Assembly: GCF_017874315.1 (NCBI RefSeq)
Contig: NZ_JAGGLG010000006.1
Location: 62,001 to 126,000 of the forward strand
DNA: 64,000 nt
Direction: 5' to 3'
Source: Symbiobacterium terraclitae
Lineage (GTDB): Bacteria; Bacillota; Sulfobacillia; Symbiobacteriales; Symbiobacteriaceae
Shown here piece after piece: positions 25,232 to 34,688 of this stretch (positions are counted from its first letter, which is position 1; each line of letters starts with the position of its first letter). A program made the position numbers and the translations under genes. The notes under the pieces are model-generated. The model was not told the origin of the DNA. It did no database searches and saw only the letters and a program-made list of their open reading frames with translations.

Positions 25232-25601
25232 CCTCTTCCGCGGCGCGTCGCTTCTGCTCGTCCTGAACCTGGACCAACAGCTGGGCGATGCGCTGTCCGT
25301 GCTCGATCGACTCGTCCAGTTCGAAGTGCAGCTCGGGGGCGTAGCGCAGCTGCAGCCGCTTGGCCACCTCGCTGCGCAGGAAGCCGGTGGCCGAGGCCAG
25401 ACCCTTCATCGACTCCTTCTTCTGCTGTTCGTTGCCCAGCACGGACACGAAAATCTTCGCGTGGCGGAGATCGTTTGATACCTCCACCCGGACGATGGAG
25501 ACGAAGCCGATGCGGGGGTCCTTCACCTCGTCGCGCAGCAGCTCCGCAAGGATATCGCGCATCTGGTCGCCGACGCGCACGGCGCGCTGGTTCCCTGCCA
25601 T
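25224..25601 (-). CDS. rbfA: Ribosome-binding factor A
   Basis: 125 residues, a KH-like protein needed for 16S 5'-end maturation and cold adaptation. Typical segments: [41 protein letters not shown] and [17 protein letters not shown]. The ATG at 25601 has AGGAGGT upstream; the longer frame to 25760 is the tail of infB read in another frame. It overlaps nrnA at its 3' end. The small ylxP gene that often lies between infB and rbfA is absent. Confidence 0.96.
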   Translation of the reverse strand: MAGNQRAVRVGDQMRDILAELLRDEVKDPRIGFVSIVRVEVSNDLRHAKIFVSVLGNEQQKKESMKGLASATGFLRSEVAKRLQLRYAPELHFELDESIEHGQRIAQLLVQVQDEQKRRAAEEGE

Positions 25602-25672
25602 GGCGTATGCACCTCCTGTCAGCAAAGGCCGGTGGCTGCGCCACCGGCCTTGCGCCGGGATCGATACCGGGC

Positions 25673-28600
25673 CTAGCCGGCCTTGACCTCCTTGAGCTCG
25701 TAAGCCTCGAGGATGTCGCCGCGCTTGAAGTCCTGGAAGTTCTCCAGCGTGATGCCGCACTCGTAGCCCTCGGCCACTTCCTTGACCTCGTCCTTGTAGC
25801 GGCGCAGGGCGTTGAGCTGGCCGTCCCAGACGACGACGCCGTCGCGGATGAGCCGGTAGCGGGCGCTGCGGGTGACCTTGCCGTTGATGACCATGCAGCC
25901 GGCGGCCATGCCCACCTTGGGCACCTTGAAGGTCTCGCGGACCTCCGCCCGGCCCAGGACGACCTCCTCGATCTTCGGCTTCAGCATGCCCTTCATGGCG
26001 GCCTCGATATCGTCGACGATGTCGTAGATCACGTTGTACGTGCGGATATCGACGCCCTGCTCCTCGGCCGCCCGGGACGCCCGGTCGTCAGGCCGCACGC
26101 TGAAGCCGATGATGATCGCCTTGGAGGCGCTGGCCAGCATCACGTCCGACTCGGAGATCGCACCGACGCCGGTGTGGATGACCTTCACCTGGACCTCCTC
26201 GTTGCGCAGCTTCTCCAGCTGCCCGCGGATGGCCTCCACGGAGCCCTGGACGTCGGCCTTGACGATGACGTTCAGGTCCTTCATCTCGCCCTGGGCGACC
26301 TGGCTCATGAAGTCCTCCAGCGAGATGGCCTTCTGGGCCTGTCGCTCCGCCTGGGCCTTGGCGATGCGCTTCTCGGCCACGGCGCGGGCGGTCTTCTCGT
26401 CCGGGGTGACCCGGAACACGTCGCCCGCGGCGGGCACCGAGTTGAAGCCCAGCACGCGCACCGGCGTCGACGGCCCCGCGGCCTTCAGCTTGCGCCCGCG
26501 GTGGTCGAACATCGCCCGCACGCGGCCCCACGCGGTGCCGGCCACGAAGACGTCGCCGTTGTTGAGCGTGCCGGCCTGCACGAGCACGGTCGCCACGGGA
26601 CCCCGGGCCTTGTCCAGCTCCGCCTCCAGGATGGTGCCGGCGGCGGGCTTGTCGGGGTTGGCCTTCAGCTCGGCCACCTCGGCGAGCACCAGGATGTTCT
26701 CCAGCAGCAGGTCCAGGTTGGTCTTCTGCTTCGCAGAGACCGGTACCATGATGGTATCGCCGCCCCACTCCTCCGGCACGAGGCCGTAGGCCGTGAGGTC
26801 CTGCATGACCCGCTGCGGGTTCGCCTCGGGCTTGTCGATCTTGTTGATCGCGACGAGGATCGGCACGTTGGCCGCCTTCGCGTGGTTGATGGACTCGACG
26901 GTCTGCGGCATGACCGAGTCGTCGGCTGCGACGACCAGCACGGCGATATCGGTCACGTTGGCGCCGCGGGCGCGCATCGCGGTGAACGCCTCGTGGCCGG
27001 GCGTGTCGAGGAAGGTGATCTTCCGGCCGTTCAGCTCCACCTCGTAGGCGCCGATGTGCTGGGTGATGCCGCCCGCCTCGCCGGCGGCGACCTTCGCGTG
27101 CCGGATCGCGTCGAGCAGCGAGGTCTTGCCGTGGTCGACGTGGCCCATGATGGTGACCACCGGGTGCCGCGGCTTCTTCAGCTCGGCCGGCTCGTCGAGA
27201 TCCTCGACCCGGTCGTAGATCTCGACGATGTCCTGCTTCTCCTCGACCGTGACCTCGACGCCGAACTCCGAGGCCACGAGGACGCAGGTATCGGTATCCA
27301 GCTCCTGGTTGATCGTCGCCATGATGCCGAAGCCGGTGAGCAGCTTCTTGATGACCTCGGCCGCGGTGACGCCCATCTCGTGGGCCAGGTCCTTGACGGA
27401 CATCGGGCCGGAGATCGTGATGGGCTTGAGCGTGCGCCGCTCCACCACCGAGGGCTTGCGCACCGGCCTGCGCCCGAACAGCTTCTCCTCAGACGGCCGG
27501 GAGGGCGAGTTCTCGCGCCGGGAGAAGGCGTCGCCGCGCTTGCGGTCGCCGCCCTGGCCGATGCGGGGCCTGCCTTCGCTCGGCTTCGCCTGCTCGGCGA
27601 CCTTCGGGTCGACCTTCGGGATGTTCAGCGGACCGCCGCGGCGGCCGCCCTTCTGTGGCAGGCCGAGCCCGCCGAGGCGCGGGCCGTCGGCGCGGCCCGG
27701 AGCGCCGGGCATTCCCGGACGGGGACCCGGCCGCGGGCCGGCGGGCTTCACCGGCAGGCCGATGCCCGAGCCGGTGGGCCGCGGCTGCTGCGCCGGGCGC
27801 GCGGGCAGGCCGAGGCCGGACTTGGCGGCCGGAGCCGGCTTGACGGGCAGCCCCAGTCCCAAGGTGGCAGGACGGGCCGGCTGACCGGCGGCGGCAGGAG
27901 CCGGACGCGCGGGCGCGGTCTCGCCGGCGGTCTCGCCGGCCGCCGGGCCGGCGCCCTTCCTGGCGTCGGCAGATGCCGCGGGCTTGGCCGGTGCGGTGCC
28001 CGCCCCGGCATCAGCAGCAGGCGCCTGGGCCTTCCCGGCAGCGGGAGCCTCAGCCGCACCGGCAGCCGCAGGCCGCTGAGCGGGCGAGGCCTCGGCAGGC
28101 GGCGCAGCGGCGTCACCGCGCGCAGGTGTGGCCGCGCGCTGGGCAGCGGCCGGGCGCTCGGCGGCCGGCCGTTCGGCAGCCGGACGCTCGGCAGCCGGAC
28201 GCTCGGCAGCCGGACGCTCCGCGGCCGGACGTTCAGCCGCCGGGCGGTCGGCGGCGGGACGCTGGGCAGCGGGATGCTCCGCAGCCGGCCGTTCGGCAAC
28301 CGGACGCTCCGCGGCCGGGCGCTGGGCAGCCGGGCGTTCCGCAGCGGGACGCTCGGCGGCCGGGCGCTGGGCTGCCGGACGCTCCGCAGCAGGACGTTCG
28401 GCGGCCGGGCGCCGCTCAGCAAGCGGGCGCTCGGCGAGGGGGCGGCGTTCCGTGACCGGGCGCCGCTCGGCCAGCGGCCGCCGCTCGGCAAGCGGGCGCC
28501 GCTCCCTGTTTTCAGCGACAGGCTGGCGCGGCCGGGTACCGGCCCCGAAGAAGTCCTCGAGAAGCGAGGCCTTGGCAGGATTGGCCTCCCTCGTCGGCTT

Positions 28601-28828
28601 CGGCGCCGCGGCCTGCTTGCCCGCCTTGGCCGCCGTGCCGGTCGGCTCCTCCTCCTTCTGGGCGCCGGCGCGCTTCACGGCCCCGGTCACCTGTTCTGCA
28701 GTCTTCTGGTCGATGGTGCTCATATGGTTTTTCACATCCACGTTCAAAGATTGAAGGACTTCCAGCACCCGCTTGGAGTCCACACCCAGCTCTCTAGCCA
28801 GTTCAAATACGCGCAGCTTTGGCTCCAA
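25673..28828 (-). CDS. infB: Translation initiation factor IF-2
   Basis: A GTPase that brings fMet-tRNA to the 30S subunit. It has 1051 residues if it starts at the TTG at 28828 (GGGGGTGA upstream, five bases after the ylxQ stop; product begins [15 protein letters not shown] as in other IF-2 N-domains). An ATG at 28873 would lie inside ylxQ. Order: IF2N domain (1-60), a long low-complexity Arg/Pro/Ala/Glu region (about 100-400), second IF2N, G domain near 555 ([21 protein letters not shown]), then beta-barrel and C-terminal fMet-tRNA-binding domains. It is longer than most IF-2 because of the repeat region. Confidence 0.96.
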   Translation of the reverse strand: MEPKLRVFELARELGVDSKRVLEVLQSLNVDVKNHMSTIDQKTAEQVTGAVKRAGAQKEEEPTGTAAKAGKQAAAPKPTREANPAKASLLEDFFGAGTRPRQPVAENRERRPLAERRPLAERRPVTERRPLAERPLAERRPAAERPAAERPAAQRPAAERPAAERPAAQRPAAERPVAERPAAEHPAAQRPAADRPAAERPAAERPAAERPAAERPAAERPAAERPAAAQRAATPARGDAAAPPAEASPAQRPAAAGAAEAPAAGKAQAPAADAGAGTAPAKPAASADARKGAGPAAGETAGETAPARPAPAAAGQPARPATLGLGLPVKPAPAAKSGLGLPARPAQQPRPTGSGIGLPVKPAGPRPGPRPGMPGAPGRADGPRLGGLGLPQKGGRRGGPLNIPKVDPKVAEQAKPSEGRPRIGQGGDRKRGDAFSRRENSPSRPSEEKLFGRRPVRKPSVVERRTLKPITISGPMSVKDLAHEMGVTAAEVIKKLLTGFGIMATINQELDTDTCVLVASEFGVEVTVEEKQDIVEIYDRVEDLDEPAELKKPRHPVVTIMGHVDHGKTSLLDAIRHAKVAAGEAGGITQHIGAYEVELNGRKITFLDTPGHEAFTAMRARGANVTDIAVLVVAADDSVMPQTVESINHAKAANVPILVAINKIDKPEANPQRVMQDLTAYGLVPEEWGGDTIMVPVSAKQKTNLDLLLENILVLAEVAELKANPDKPAAGTILEAELDKARGPVATVLVQAGTLNNGDVFVAGTAWGRVRAMFDHRGRKLKAAGPSTPVRVLGFNSVPAAGDVFRVTPDEKTARAVAEKRIAKAQAERQAQKAISLEDFMSQVAQGEMKDLNVIVKADVQGSVEAIRGQLEKLRNEEVQVKVIHTGVGAISESDVMLASASKAIIIGFSVRPDDRASRAAEEQGVDIRTYNVIYDIVDDIEAAMKGMLKPKIEEVVLGRAEVRETFKVPKVGMAAGCMVINGKVTRSARYRLIRDGVVVWDGQLNALRRYKDEVKEVAEGYECGITLENFQDFKRGDILEAYELKEVKAG
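28128..28512 (-). repeat. Tandem 15-base coding repeats in infB
   Basis: About 25 consecutive degenerate 15-base units that encode the pentapeptide RPAAE or its variants (RPAAQ, RPLAE, RPVTE). Units differ mostly at synonymous positions and in E/Q/V/L swaps, so the array has been evolving in place rather than expanding recently. The opposite strand is also open through the array, which is a by-product of the repeat. Confidence 0.85.
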
Positions 28829-28832
28829 CGGA

Positions 28833-29168
28833 TCACCCCCGTCCTGACACAGGAGCCAGCCCCTCACGCTCAAGGATGCCGATCATACCCTTCGTGAAGT
28901 CGCGGGACTGGATGACGATCACCGCCCGTCCCGCCTTGCCCACCGCGCCGCCCAGCGCTTCGCGGGTGCCCACGCTGTAGCATGGGGTGCCCGCCCGGGC
29001 GGCCAGGTGGATGAACTTCTCCCGGGTCCGCTCGCTGGCGTCCGTCGCCAGCAGGACCAGATCGGCTCGCCTTCGCCTGAGGGCCTGCTCTGCGGCCAGG
29101 TCGCCCGAAACGAGCTTCCCGGCCCGCTGGCACAGCCCGAGCAGGGAATGCAGAGATGGCGGGATCAC
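28833..29168 (-). CDS. ylxQ: L7Ae-family RNA-binding protein (YlxQ)
   Basis: A 111-residue relative of ribosomal proteins L7Ae/L30e that binds kink-turn RNA. Typical segments are [22 protein letters not shown] at the N-terminus (positions about 7-28), [18 protein letters not shown] and a final domain with [21 protein letters not shown]. It overlaps ylxR by four bases and ends four bases before the infB TTG, so translation of all three is coupled. Confidence 0.9.
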   Translation of the reverse strand: MIPPSLHSLLGLCQRAGKLVSGDLAAEQALRRRRADLVLLATDASERTREKFIHLAARAGTPCYSVGTREALGGAVGKAGRAVIVIQSRDFTKGMIGILEREGLAPVSGRG

Positions 29169-29464
29169 TCAGCGTTCACCATCCCCATTCCTGCCTCGAG
29201 CCGGGCCCAGACCTCGTCGGAGACCGGCTGCTCCAAGGCTCGCTCCAGCCGCTTGCCCTTCACGGCCTTCGCCAGGCACTCCGGATTGCGGCACAGGTAG
29301 GCGCCGCGTCCGGGCCGCTTTCCGGAAGGAGAGGTATCCAGCTCGATGACGCCTTCGGGCGTCCGCACGATCCGGATGAGCTCCTTCTTCGCCCTCATCT
29401 GCCCACAGCCGACACACATGCGTTGGGGAATCTTCTTCACCTTTGGCTGCTGCCCTCTGGCCAT
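29165..29464 (-). CDS. ylxR: YlxR family (DUF448) nucleic-acid-binding protein
   Basis: 99 residues of the YlxR family found in nusA-infB operons; in some species it affects RNase P or transcription. Signature segments: [19 protein letters not shown] with a Cys-x2-Cys pair, and [18 protein letters not shown] with a second pair. I choose the ATG at 29464 because AGGAGG lies eight bases upstream; a GTG at 29473 abuts that site. Confidence 0.92.
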   Translation of the reverse strand: MARGQQPKVKKIPQRMCVGCGQMRAKKELIRIVRTPEGVIELDTSPSGKRPGRGAYLCRNPECLAKAVKGKRLERALEQPVSDEVWARLEAGMGMVNAE

Positions 29465-29513
29465 CACCGCCACCTCCTCTTCCAGGGCCGGGCCTGCCCG
29501 GCCTAGCTTCGCA

Positions 29514-30587
29514 CTACTCCTCGCTCAGCTCGTCCCAGGCGCCGGCGGCGGCCTGCGACTCGGACTTGATGTCGATCTTCCACCCGGTCAGCTTGGCGGC
29601 CAGCCGGGCGTTCTGTCCCTCCTTGCCGATGGCGAGGGAGAGCTGGTAATCGGGAACGACCACCCGGGCGATGCGCGCGGACTCGTCGCAGATCACCTGG
29701 GTCACCTTGGCGGGCGACAACGCCTTCGCCACGAAGACCTCCGGATCCGACGACCACTCCACCACGTCGATCTTCTCGCCCTGGAGCTCGTCGACGATGT
29801 TCTGCACCCGCAGCCCCTTCTGTCCGACACAGGCCCCGACGGGGTCGATGTTCGGGTCGCGCGCGGCGACGGCGATCTTCGACCGGGCGCCGGCCTCGCG
29901 GGCGATGCCCTTGATCTCCACCGTGCCGTCGTGGATCTCAGGCACCTCCAGCTCGAACAGCCGCTTCAGCAGGCCGGGATGCGTGCGGGAGACCGCGATG
30001 GCGGGGCCCTTGGTCGTGCGCTTGACCTCGATCACATACGCTTTGATGCGCTGGTTCTCCACGAACCGCTCGCCGGTGATCTGCTCGTTGGCGGTGAGCA
30101 CGGCCTCAACGCCCTTGGAGAGCTCCAGGTAGACCGTCTTGGTCTTGGGGTCCTGCCGCTGCACAACGCCGGTGACGATCTCGCCTTCCCGGCTGGAGTA
30201 CTCCTCGTAGATCATCCCGCGCTCGGCCTCGCGGATCCGCTGGACCACCACCTGCTTGGCGGTCTGGGCGGCGATGCGGCCGAAGTCCCGCGGGGTCACT
30301 TCCACCTCGAAGATGTCGCCCAACTGGAGCGTGGGATTCTTCGCCCGGGCCTCCTCGAGGCTCACCTGAAGCCGCGGATCGGTGACCTCCTCAACGATCT
30401 CCTTCTGGGCGTACACCCGGTAGTCGCCCGTCTTGTCGTCGAAGAAGACCCGCACGTTCTGCGCGGCACCGAAGTTCCGGCGATACGCCGAAATCAGCGC
30501 CGCCTCAATCGCCTCGATCAGGACCTCCCGCGCGATGCCCCTCTCACGCACCAGGTCATCCAGCGCCTCGAGAATCTCGGCTTTCAT
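29514..30587 (-). CDS. nusA: Transcription termination/antitermination factor NusA
   Basis: 357 residues, binding RNA polymerase and RNA to modulate pausing, termination and antitermination. Order: N-terminal polymerase-binding domain (about 1-130), S1 domain (about 135-200, [21 protein letters not shown] region), KH1 ([19 protein letters not shown]) and KH2 ([36 protein letters not shown]). It lacks the acidic C-terminal repeats of proteobacterial NusA, as is normal in Firmicutes. It is 22 bases after rimP, whose leader contains an intrinsic terminator that NusA might act on. Confidence 0.96.
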   Translation of the reverse strand: MKAEILEALDDLVRERGIAREVLIEAIEAALISAYRRNFGAAQNVRVFFDDKTGDYRVYAQKEIVEEVTDPRLQVSLEEARAKNPTLQLGDIFEVEVTPRDFGRIAAQTAKQVVVQRIREAERGMIYEEYSSREGEIVTGVVQRQDPKTKTVYLELSKGVEAVLTANEQITGERFVENQRIKAYVIEVKRTTKGPAIAVSRTHPGLLKRLFELEVPEIHDGTVEIKGIAREAGARSKIAVAARDPNIDPVGACVGQKGLRVQNIVDELQGEKIDVVEWSSDPEVFVAKALSPAKVTQVICDESARIARVVVPDYQLSLAIGKEGQNARLAAKLTGWKIDIKSESQAAAGAWDELSEE

Positions 30588-30609
30588 ACGCTATACCCCT
30601 TCCGCACAC

Positions 30610-31092
30610 CTAGAAATCAACGTGAAGCCGAGCGCTCGCAACCTGCTTACGGTCGAGGGCAACCGTCTGGCCCTGCGACTTCCCCTCGGTGAGCCTCAGC
30701 GTGACGCGACCGTCAATGAGCCCGATCAATTCACCCACAAACGACTTCTGCCCGTCCACGGGGGCGTAGGTGGTCACGGCCACCTTGTGCCCCGCGTAGC
30801 GGGCGAAGTCTTCCTCGCGCTTTAAGGGCCGCTCCAGCCCGGGCGAAGAGACCTCGAAGAACTCGTACGGTGGATCAGGCAGTATCTCGTCCAGCCGGGC
30901 GTCGACCACCCGGCTCAGTGCCTCGCAGTCGTCAAATCCCACGCCGCCCTCCTTGTCGATATAGACACGGAGATAGCGGTTGGCACCCTCCTTGACCAGT
31001 TCAACCCCCACCAGTTCGAGCCCCAAGGCCGCAGCATGGGGCGCGGCCACTTCTTCCACCAACTCCTCGAGACGTTTCCCGCTCTTCGCCAA
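30610..31092 (-). CDS. rimP: Ribosome maturation factor RimP
   Basis: 160 residues (YlxS/P15a family), required for 30S assembly. Two-domain layout: N-terminal alpha/beta domain with GLELVGVELVKEGANRYLRV and YIDKEGGVGFDDCEALSR, then VSSPGLERPLK and a C-terminal SH3-like barrel. The start is a TTG at 31092 with GGAGGT about ten bases upstream. It heads the rimP-nusA-ylxR-ylxQ-infB-rbfA-nrnA-truB-ribF operon. Confidence 0.95.
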   Translation of the reverse strand: MAKSGKRLEELVEEVAAPHAAALGLELVGVELVKEGANRYLRVYIDKEGGVGFDDCEALSRVVDARLDEILPDPPYEFFEVSSPGLERPLKREEDFARYAGHKVAVTTYAPVDGQKSFVGELIGLIDGRVTLRLTEGKSQGQTVALDRKQVASARLHVDF

Positions 31093-31241
31093 ACAGGACC
31101 AGACCTCCGATCACGGGCTGCAGAAAGGCCGTCGCTGTGAACGCAGTGCATTCAAGGACTACTCTTTCCCAACTCCGGGCACCAAATGAGCCGGCTCTCA
31201 CCGGCTCCCGGCAGTTCCGGATGACGGAACCTCGGACGTTG

Positions 31242-31265
31242 AAAAGAGTGGGTTGACACCCACTC
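31242..31265 (-). terminator. Terminator-like hairpin in the rimP leader
   Basis: Minus-strand GAGTGGGT-GTCA-ACCCACTC with an eight-pair stem, followed by TTTTC. It lies about 25-45 bases downstream of the promoter at 31297-31325. Two more hairpins (GTTCCG/CGGAAC and GAGCCGG/CCGGCTC) follow before the TTG start. Confidence 0.7.
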
Positions 31266-31296
31266 CTTGACACACAGGACGGCTACCTCGTTGCTC

Positions 31297-31325
31297 ATAA
31301 TAGCACAGATTGCCGCTGGTGGCAA
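31297..31325 (-). promoter_or_regulatory. Sigma-A-type promoter for the rimP-nusA-infB operon
   Basis: Minus-strand TTGCCA (31320-31325), 17-base spacer, TATTAT (31297-31302) preceded by TGTGC. It gives a leader of about 200 bases. Confidence 0.7.
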
Positions 31326-31337
31326 GGGAATCCGGGC

Positions 31338-31895
31338 CTACTTTCGCCCAAGTCGCTCATCAACTGTGAGCGGCGGAATGCGCCGCTTCAGCTCGCCGAC
31401 GAACTCGCCCACCGAGCGCAGGTAGAGCATCGGGATGGGCACGTAGGTCAGCTTCTTGCCCGGGTTGCGCCGCTGGAACTGCGCCAGCAGCTCCTGCGCA
31501 TGCGGGGGAACGCCCTTCTCGGGCAGCTCGCGCCCCACGCCCGCCCCGCGCAGCACGACCCAGACCGCGGGGAAGAGCGGGTTGCTCCCGCCGCGCACCA
31601 GCATGCCGACCTTGTCCATGGGGATCGCGACGACCCGGCCGGCGTCCCGAACCCGGATCTCGGCGGCCGACACCTCCACGCCAAACGCCCAGCCGGACGA
31701 GACGTACCACGAGAGGATACCGATCAGGATGCCGTAGAGCACGAACATCACCGTGCCGAACGTGCCGGTGAACAGCGGGCTCAGGGGAACGACGAGCACG
31801 GCTGCGGCCACGAGCAGCACGCCGTAGAGGATCTTCTGCACCAGCGTAAGGCCGAACTGGGTTCCAGCGCTACTCTTCTTCGTCTCTGCGGTCAT
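31338..31895 (-). CDS. Small membrane protein with a possible PH-like domain
   Basis: 185 residues from the ATG at 31895, or 200 from the ATG at 31940; neither has a good ribosome site, and 31940 would lie five bases after the ADP-ribosylglycohydrolase stop. Two membrane segments at about 20-38 (ILYGVLLVAAAVLVVPL) and 45-63 (FGTVMFVLYGILIGILSW) are followed by a soluble beta-rich domain (VEVSAAEIRVRDAGRVVAIP...) that resembles bacterial PH-like domains after membrane hairpins. It is the last gene of the accessory operon. Function unknown. Confidence 0.7.
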   Translation of the reverse strand: MTAETKKSSAGTQFGLTLVQKILYGVLLVAAAVLVVPLSPLFTGTFGTVMFVLYGILIGILSWYVSSGWAFGVEVSAAEIRVRDAGRVVAIPMDKVGMLVRGGSNPLFPAVWVVLRGAGVGRELPEKGVPPHAQELLAQFQRRNPGKKLTYVPIPMLYLRSVGEFVGELKRRIPPLTVDERLGRK

Positions 31896-31945
31896 TCGCC
31901 GCGGCGGCCCCGAACCCCGGGTCCGCCGCCCCACCTCCATATCGC

Positions 31946-33292
31946 CTAGTCTCGCCCCGTCCTGCTCCGGTACACATCGTACAGCCCTTCGGCCAGCGCG
32001 TCGATGACCGCCCGCTCCCGCAGGGCCTGGCTCCACCGCCGCGGCACTGCGGCCGGCCCGTAAGCGGCGCCGGCCAGCCCGCCGGCCACGGCGCCGACGG
32101 TGTCGGCGTCATCTCCCAGATTCACCGCGGCCGTGACGCACTCCTCCAGGGAATCCGTGCGCAGGAACGCCCAGAGCGCCGCCTCCAGCGTCTCCACGAC
32201 GTACCCGCCGGCCCGGACCCGCTCCGCCGGCCGGTCCCGCAGCCCCTCGAGGCGCCGGGCCAGGGCGCCGATCGCCGCATCCACGGCGGGCTCCGCCCCA
32301 GGCAGCGGGGCGAGCCCGGCCGAGAGGGCCTCCGCCGGCGCAGCGCCGTCGAGGAGGGCATCTACCGTGCGGTGGTAGATCGCGATCGCCGCGTCGGACT
32401 CGGGGTGCGGGTGCGTCATCCGCCCGATGCGGATGGCCGGCCCCGGGTCCGGTCCGTACGCCAGGGCCGCGGGCAGCGTGCGCATCAGGGCGCCGTTGCC
32501 GCCGGCCCACTGCCCCAGTTCCGCCGCCACGTGGTTGCTGGCCGCCTCCCACGACCCCAGCCGCCGGAACGCGGCGATGGCCATGCGGCAGGTGCTGCCC
32601 ACGTCGGGCGGGTCCGACTCCAGCCAGGTGACGAAATGGCGGCCCACCGCATCCACCGGGTCGGCGGGGGACTCGACGATCCCTCGCCCCACCGCGACGG
32701 CCATGGCGGTGTCGTCCGTCCAGCTGCCGGCGGGGAAGCCGAACGGGCCGCCGCCCAGGATCTCCCGGTGGCCGTCCGGGAAGCGGCGCCGGATGGCGTC
32801 CCGGTCCATGAACTCCACGGTGCAGCCCAGGGCGTCGCCGACGGCCAGGCCCAGCAGCGCCCCCAGGCCCCGCCCGGCGCGGGTCAGCCCCAGCGCCCGC
32901 TGCGCCGCGAACCCCTCCCTGTGGAGCCAGGTCAGCCTGCTGCCCACGACGTGCCAGGCGGGCAGGCTCAGGAGCCGCAGGAAGGGGAAATAGGCGTCGC
33001 TCAGCCCCCGCTCGGCAGCCGCCAGCACCGCGGCCTCAAGGCACAGCAGATCCTCAGGCGCCATGCCTGAGGGCAGGCCCGCCGACACCTGCTCGAACGG
33101 CTGTAGTTCCCGGTCAGCGTGCGGGTTCCGGTAGCCGATGTCGATCATCGAGACCAGGGTCCGGTCCAGCTCCCCGGCCTCCGCGGGGCCGAGCCCTTCG
33201 TAGAGGGCGAGCACGGCCCGCCAGTCCGGGGGCTCGTCCCAGTCGGTGCGCGATGCCCTGAGCGCCTCCAGAACCCGAAGGTGCCAGTCCAT
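31946..33292 (-). CDS. ADP-ribosylglycohydrolase family protein
   Basis: 448 residues. Residues about 140-448 form the DraG/ARH domain: GLAVGDALGCTVEF (150-163), the metal-binding WTDDTAMA (191-198) and the C-terminal GDDADTVGAVAGG (393-405), so both metal sites look intact and the protein is probably an active Mg-dependent ADP-ribose or crystallin-type hydrolase. The first 135 residues are an alpha-helical extension not usual in the family. It is coupled to the upstream DUF4149 gene by a TGATG overlap. The substrate could be ADP-ribosylated protein, nucleic acid or a small metabolite. Confidence 0.9.
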   Translation of the reverse strand: MDWHLRVLEALRASRTDWDEPPDWRAVLALYEGLGPAEAGELDRTLVSMIDIGYRNPHADRELQPFEQVSAGLPSGMAPEDLLCLEAAVLAAAERGLSDAYFPFLRLLSLPAWHVVGSRLTWLHREGFAAQRALGLTRAGRGLGALLGLAVGDALGCTVEFMDRDAIRRRFPDGHREILGGGPFGFPAGSWTDDTAMAVAVGRGIVESPADPVDAVGRHFVTWLESDPPDVGSTCRMAIAAFRRLGSWEAASNHVAAELGQWAGGNGALMRTLPAALAYGPDPGPAIRIGRMTHPHPESDAAIAIYHRTVDALLDGAAPAEALSAGLAPLPGAEPAVDAAIGALARRLEGLRDRPAERVRAGGYVVETLEAALWAFLRTDSLEECVTAAVNLGDDADTVGAVAGGLAGAAYGPAAVPRRWSQALRERAVIDALAEGLYDVYRSRTGRD

Positions 33293-33765
33293 CAGCGCCG
33301 CCCCCTCCTGTCTTCAGCGAACGGCCCGAGCACGATCACCCCGGTGCCCAGCAGCATACCGGCGGCCGCAACCCGCTCCGAAAGCGTGTGCCAGCGGTTG
33401 TAGGCCACCCGCAGGGGGTCGGTCTCGGCGTAGTTCTGGATGGGTTCGGGCGGCTGCGCCCGCTCCATCTGCGGGAAGATGTAGAGCCAGGTGGTCAGGG
33501 CGATGCCGATGCACCCCAGGAGGAGCACCAGCCGTGCCTTGTTGACGCCGCTGCGCAGCCTGGGCAGCAGGGCCAGCAGGGCGACCGCCCCCAGCAGCAG
33601 CCCGGCGTTGTTGAGCAGGTAGATGATGTCGCCGGCCAGGTCGCCGGCCGCCTGCCTGTCGGATCCGAACGCGGCGAAGATCTTCGGGGCGCCCAGGGCG
33701 AAGCCCGCCGCAGCGCCCACCCACAGCCCCATCGCCAGCTGGGTGACGGCCTCCAGTGCCCTCAT
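33292..33765 (-). CDS. DUF4149-family membrane protein
   Basis: 157 residues with four predicted membrane segments, resembling the DUF4149/TMEM205 family: ATQLAMGLWVGAAAGFALG start, the LLNNAGLLLGAVALLALL second segment, LVLLLGCIGIALTTWLYI third, and a final segment after YNRWHTLSERVAAAGMLLG. I use the ATG at 33765, which has GGAGG ten bases upstream and an ATGA overlap with the HAD gene; an ATG at 33774 abuts the ribosome site. Function unknown. Confidence 0.8.
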   Translation of the reverse strand: MRALEAVTQLAMGLWVGAAAGFALGAPKIFAAFGSDRQAAGDLAGDIIYLLNNAGLLLGAVALLALLPRLRSGVNKARLVLLLGCIGIALTTWLYIFPQMERAQPPEPIQNYAETDPLRVAYNRWHTLSERVAAAGMLLGTGVIVLGPFAEDRRGRR

Positions 33766-34652
33766 CTTCCGCATACCTCCTCCAGGACGTGTGCAACGCC
33801 GTCGTCTTCGCAGCAGGGAGCCACGCGGTCCGCCGCGGCCTTCACGTGGGCGGCGGCGTTGCCCATCGCCACCCCCAGCCCGACGTAACGCAGCATGGCC
33901 AGGTCGTTGTCGGAATCGCCGAAGGCGATCATCGCCTCGGGGGGAATTCCCAGCCGCTCACCCAGCGCCGCCAGGCCCGAAGCCTTGGAGACGCCCGCGG
34001 CGTTGATCTCGAGGTTGCCCTTGCCCGAGGAGGTCACCTCCACGCCGGCCACCTGCCGCCGGACCTCATCCGCCAGGGCCTGCAGGCGGTCGGGGTCGCC
34101 CAGGAGCATCACCTTCAGCACCGGCGGCCGGTCGTGGGCCAGGGCCCACCGCTCCAGCCGCCGCACGAGGCGGGTCTGGTTGGCCCCCCACATGCGGGCG
34201 GCGGCCAGAGCGGCGCGCAGCGGCGTCTCGCCGGCGCGGATCCAGCGGTACGTGTCGAGGAAGTGGGCCAGGGGCTGGTCCAACACCTTGCCCTCGGGGG
34301 TGTAGCAGTGCATGAGGGCGCCGAACCGCCTCCCGAGCACGAGCGACTGCGCCAGCGCATCCCCGGGGATCTCCCGGAACTCCAGGTACGACCCGTGCTC
34401 GTCCAGGACGGCCGCGCCATTACAGCAGACGACCGGACCACCGCCGATCTCCCGGCTGATGCGCAGGGCGGAGTGCGGCATCCGGCCCGTGGCGATGACG
34501 GTGACCATGCCCCGCCGCCGCGCCGCCGCGAGGGCCGCGCGCGTGCGGGGGGAGACCTCGTGCCGCCTGCAGAACAACGTGCCGTCCACGTCCAGGGCGA
34601 CCAGCCGGTACCGCAAAGCCTTACCCCCAGGTACGGGCATCTCCGCCACCAT
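33762..34652 (-). CDS. Cof-type HAD-superfamily phosphatase
   Basis: 296 residues from the ATG at 34652 (GGAAGGA upstream). HAD motif I is LDVDGTL with nucleophile and acid aspartates, motif II is VIATGR, the lysine of motif III lies in the central region and motif IV is GDSDNDLAML. A large C2-type cap domain fits the Cof/YbjI type that hydrolyses sugar phosphates, nucleotides or cofactor phosphates. Family resemblance alone does not give the substrate. It overlaps the DUF4149 gene by four bases. Confidence 0.9.
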   Translation of the reverse strand: MVAEMPVPGGKALRYRLVALDVDGTLFCRRHEVSPRTRAALAAARRRGMVTVIATGRMPHSALRISREIGGGPVVCCNGAAVLDEHGSYLEFREIPGDALAQSLVLGRRFGALMHCYTPEGKVLDQPLAHFLDTYRWIRAGETPLRAALAAARMWGANQTRLVRRLERWALAHDRPPVLKVMLLGDPDRLQALADEVRRQVAGVEVTSSGKGNLEINAAGVSKASGLAALGERLGIPPEAMIAFGDSDNDLAMLRYVGLGVAMGNAAAHVKAAADRVAPCCEDDGVAHVLEEVCGR

Positions 34653-34688
34653 GCTACATCCTTCCCTTCCGGGGCGCAATCCCACCGC

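Noticed and set aside
28128-28512. Direct repeats as a CRISPR array
   Set aside because: Units are 15 bases with no spacers and remain in one coding frame.
28128-28754. Plus-strand frame with an AAGRS repeat opposite infB
   Set aside because: It is the complement of the RPAAE array; it has no ribosome site or conserved start.
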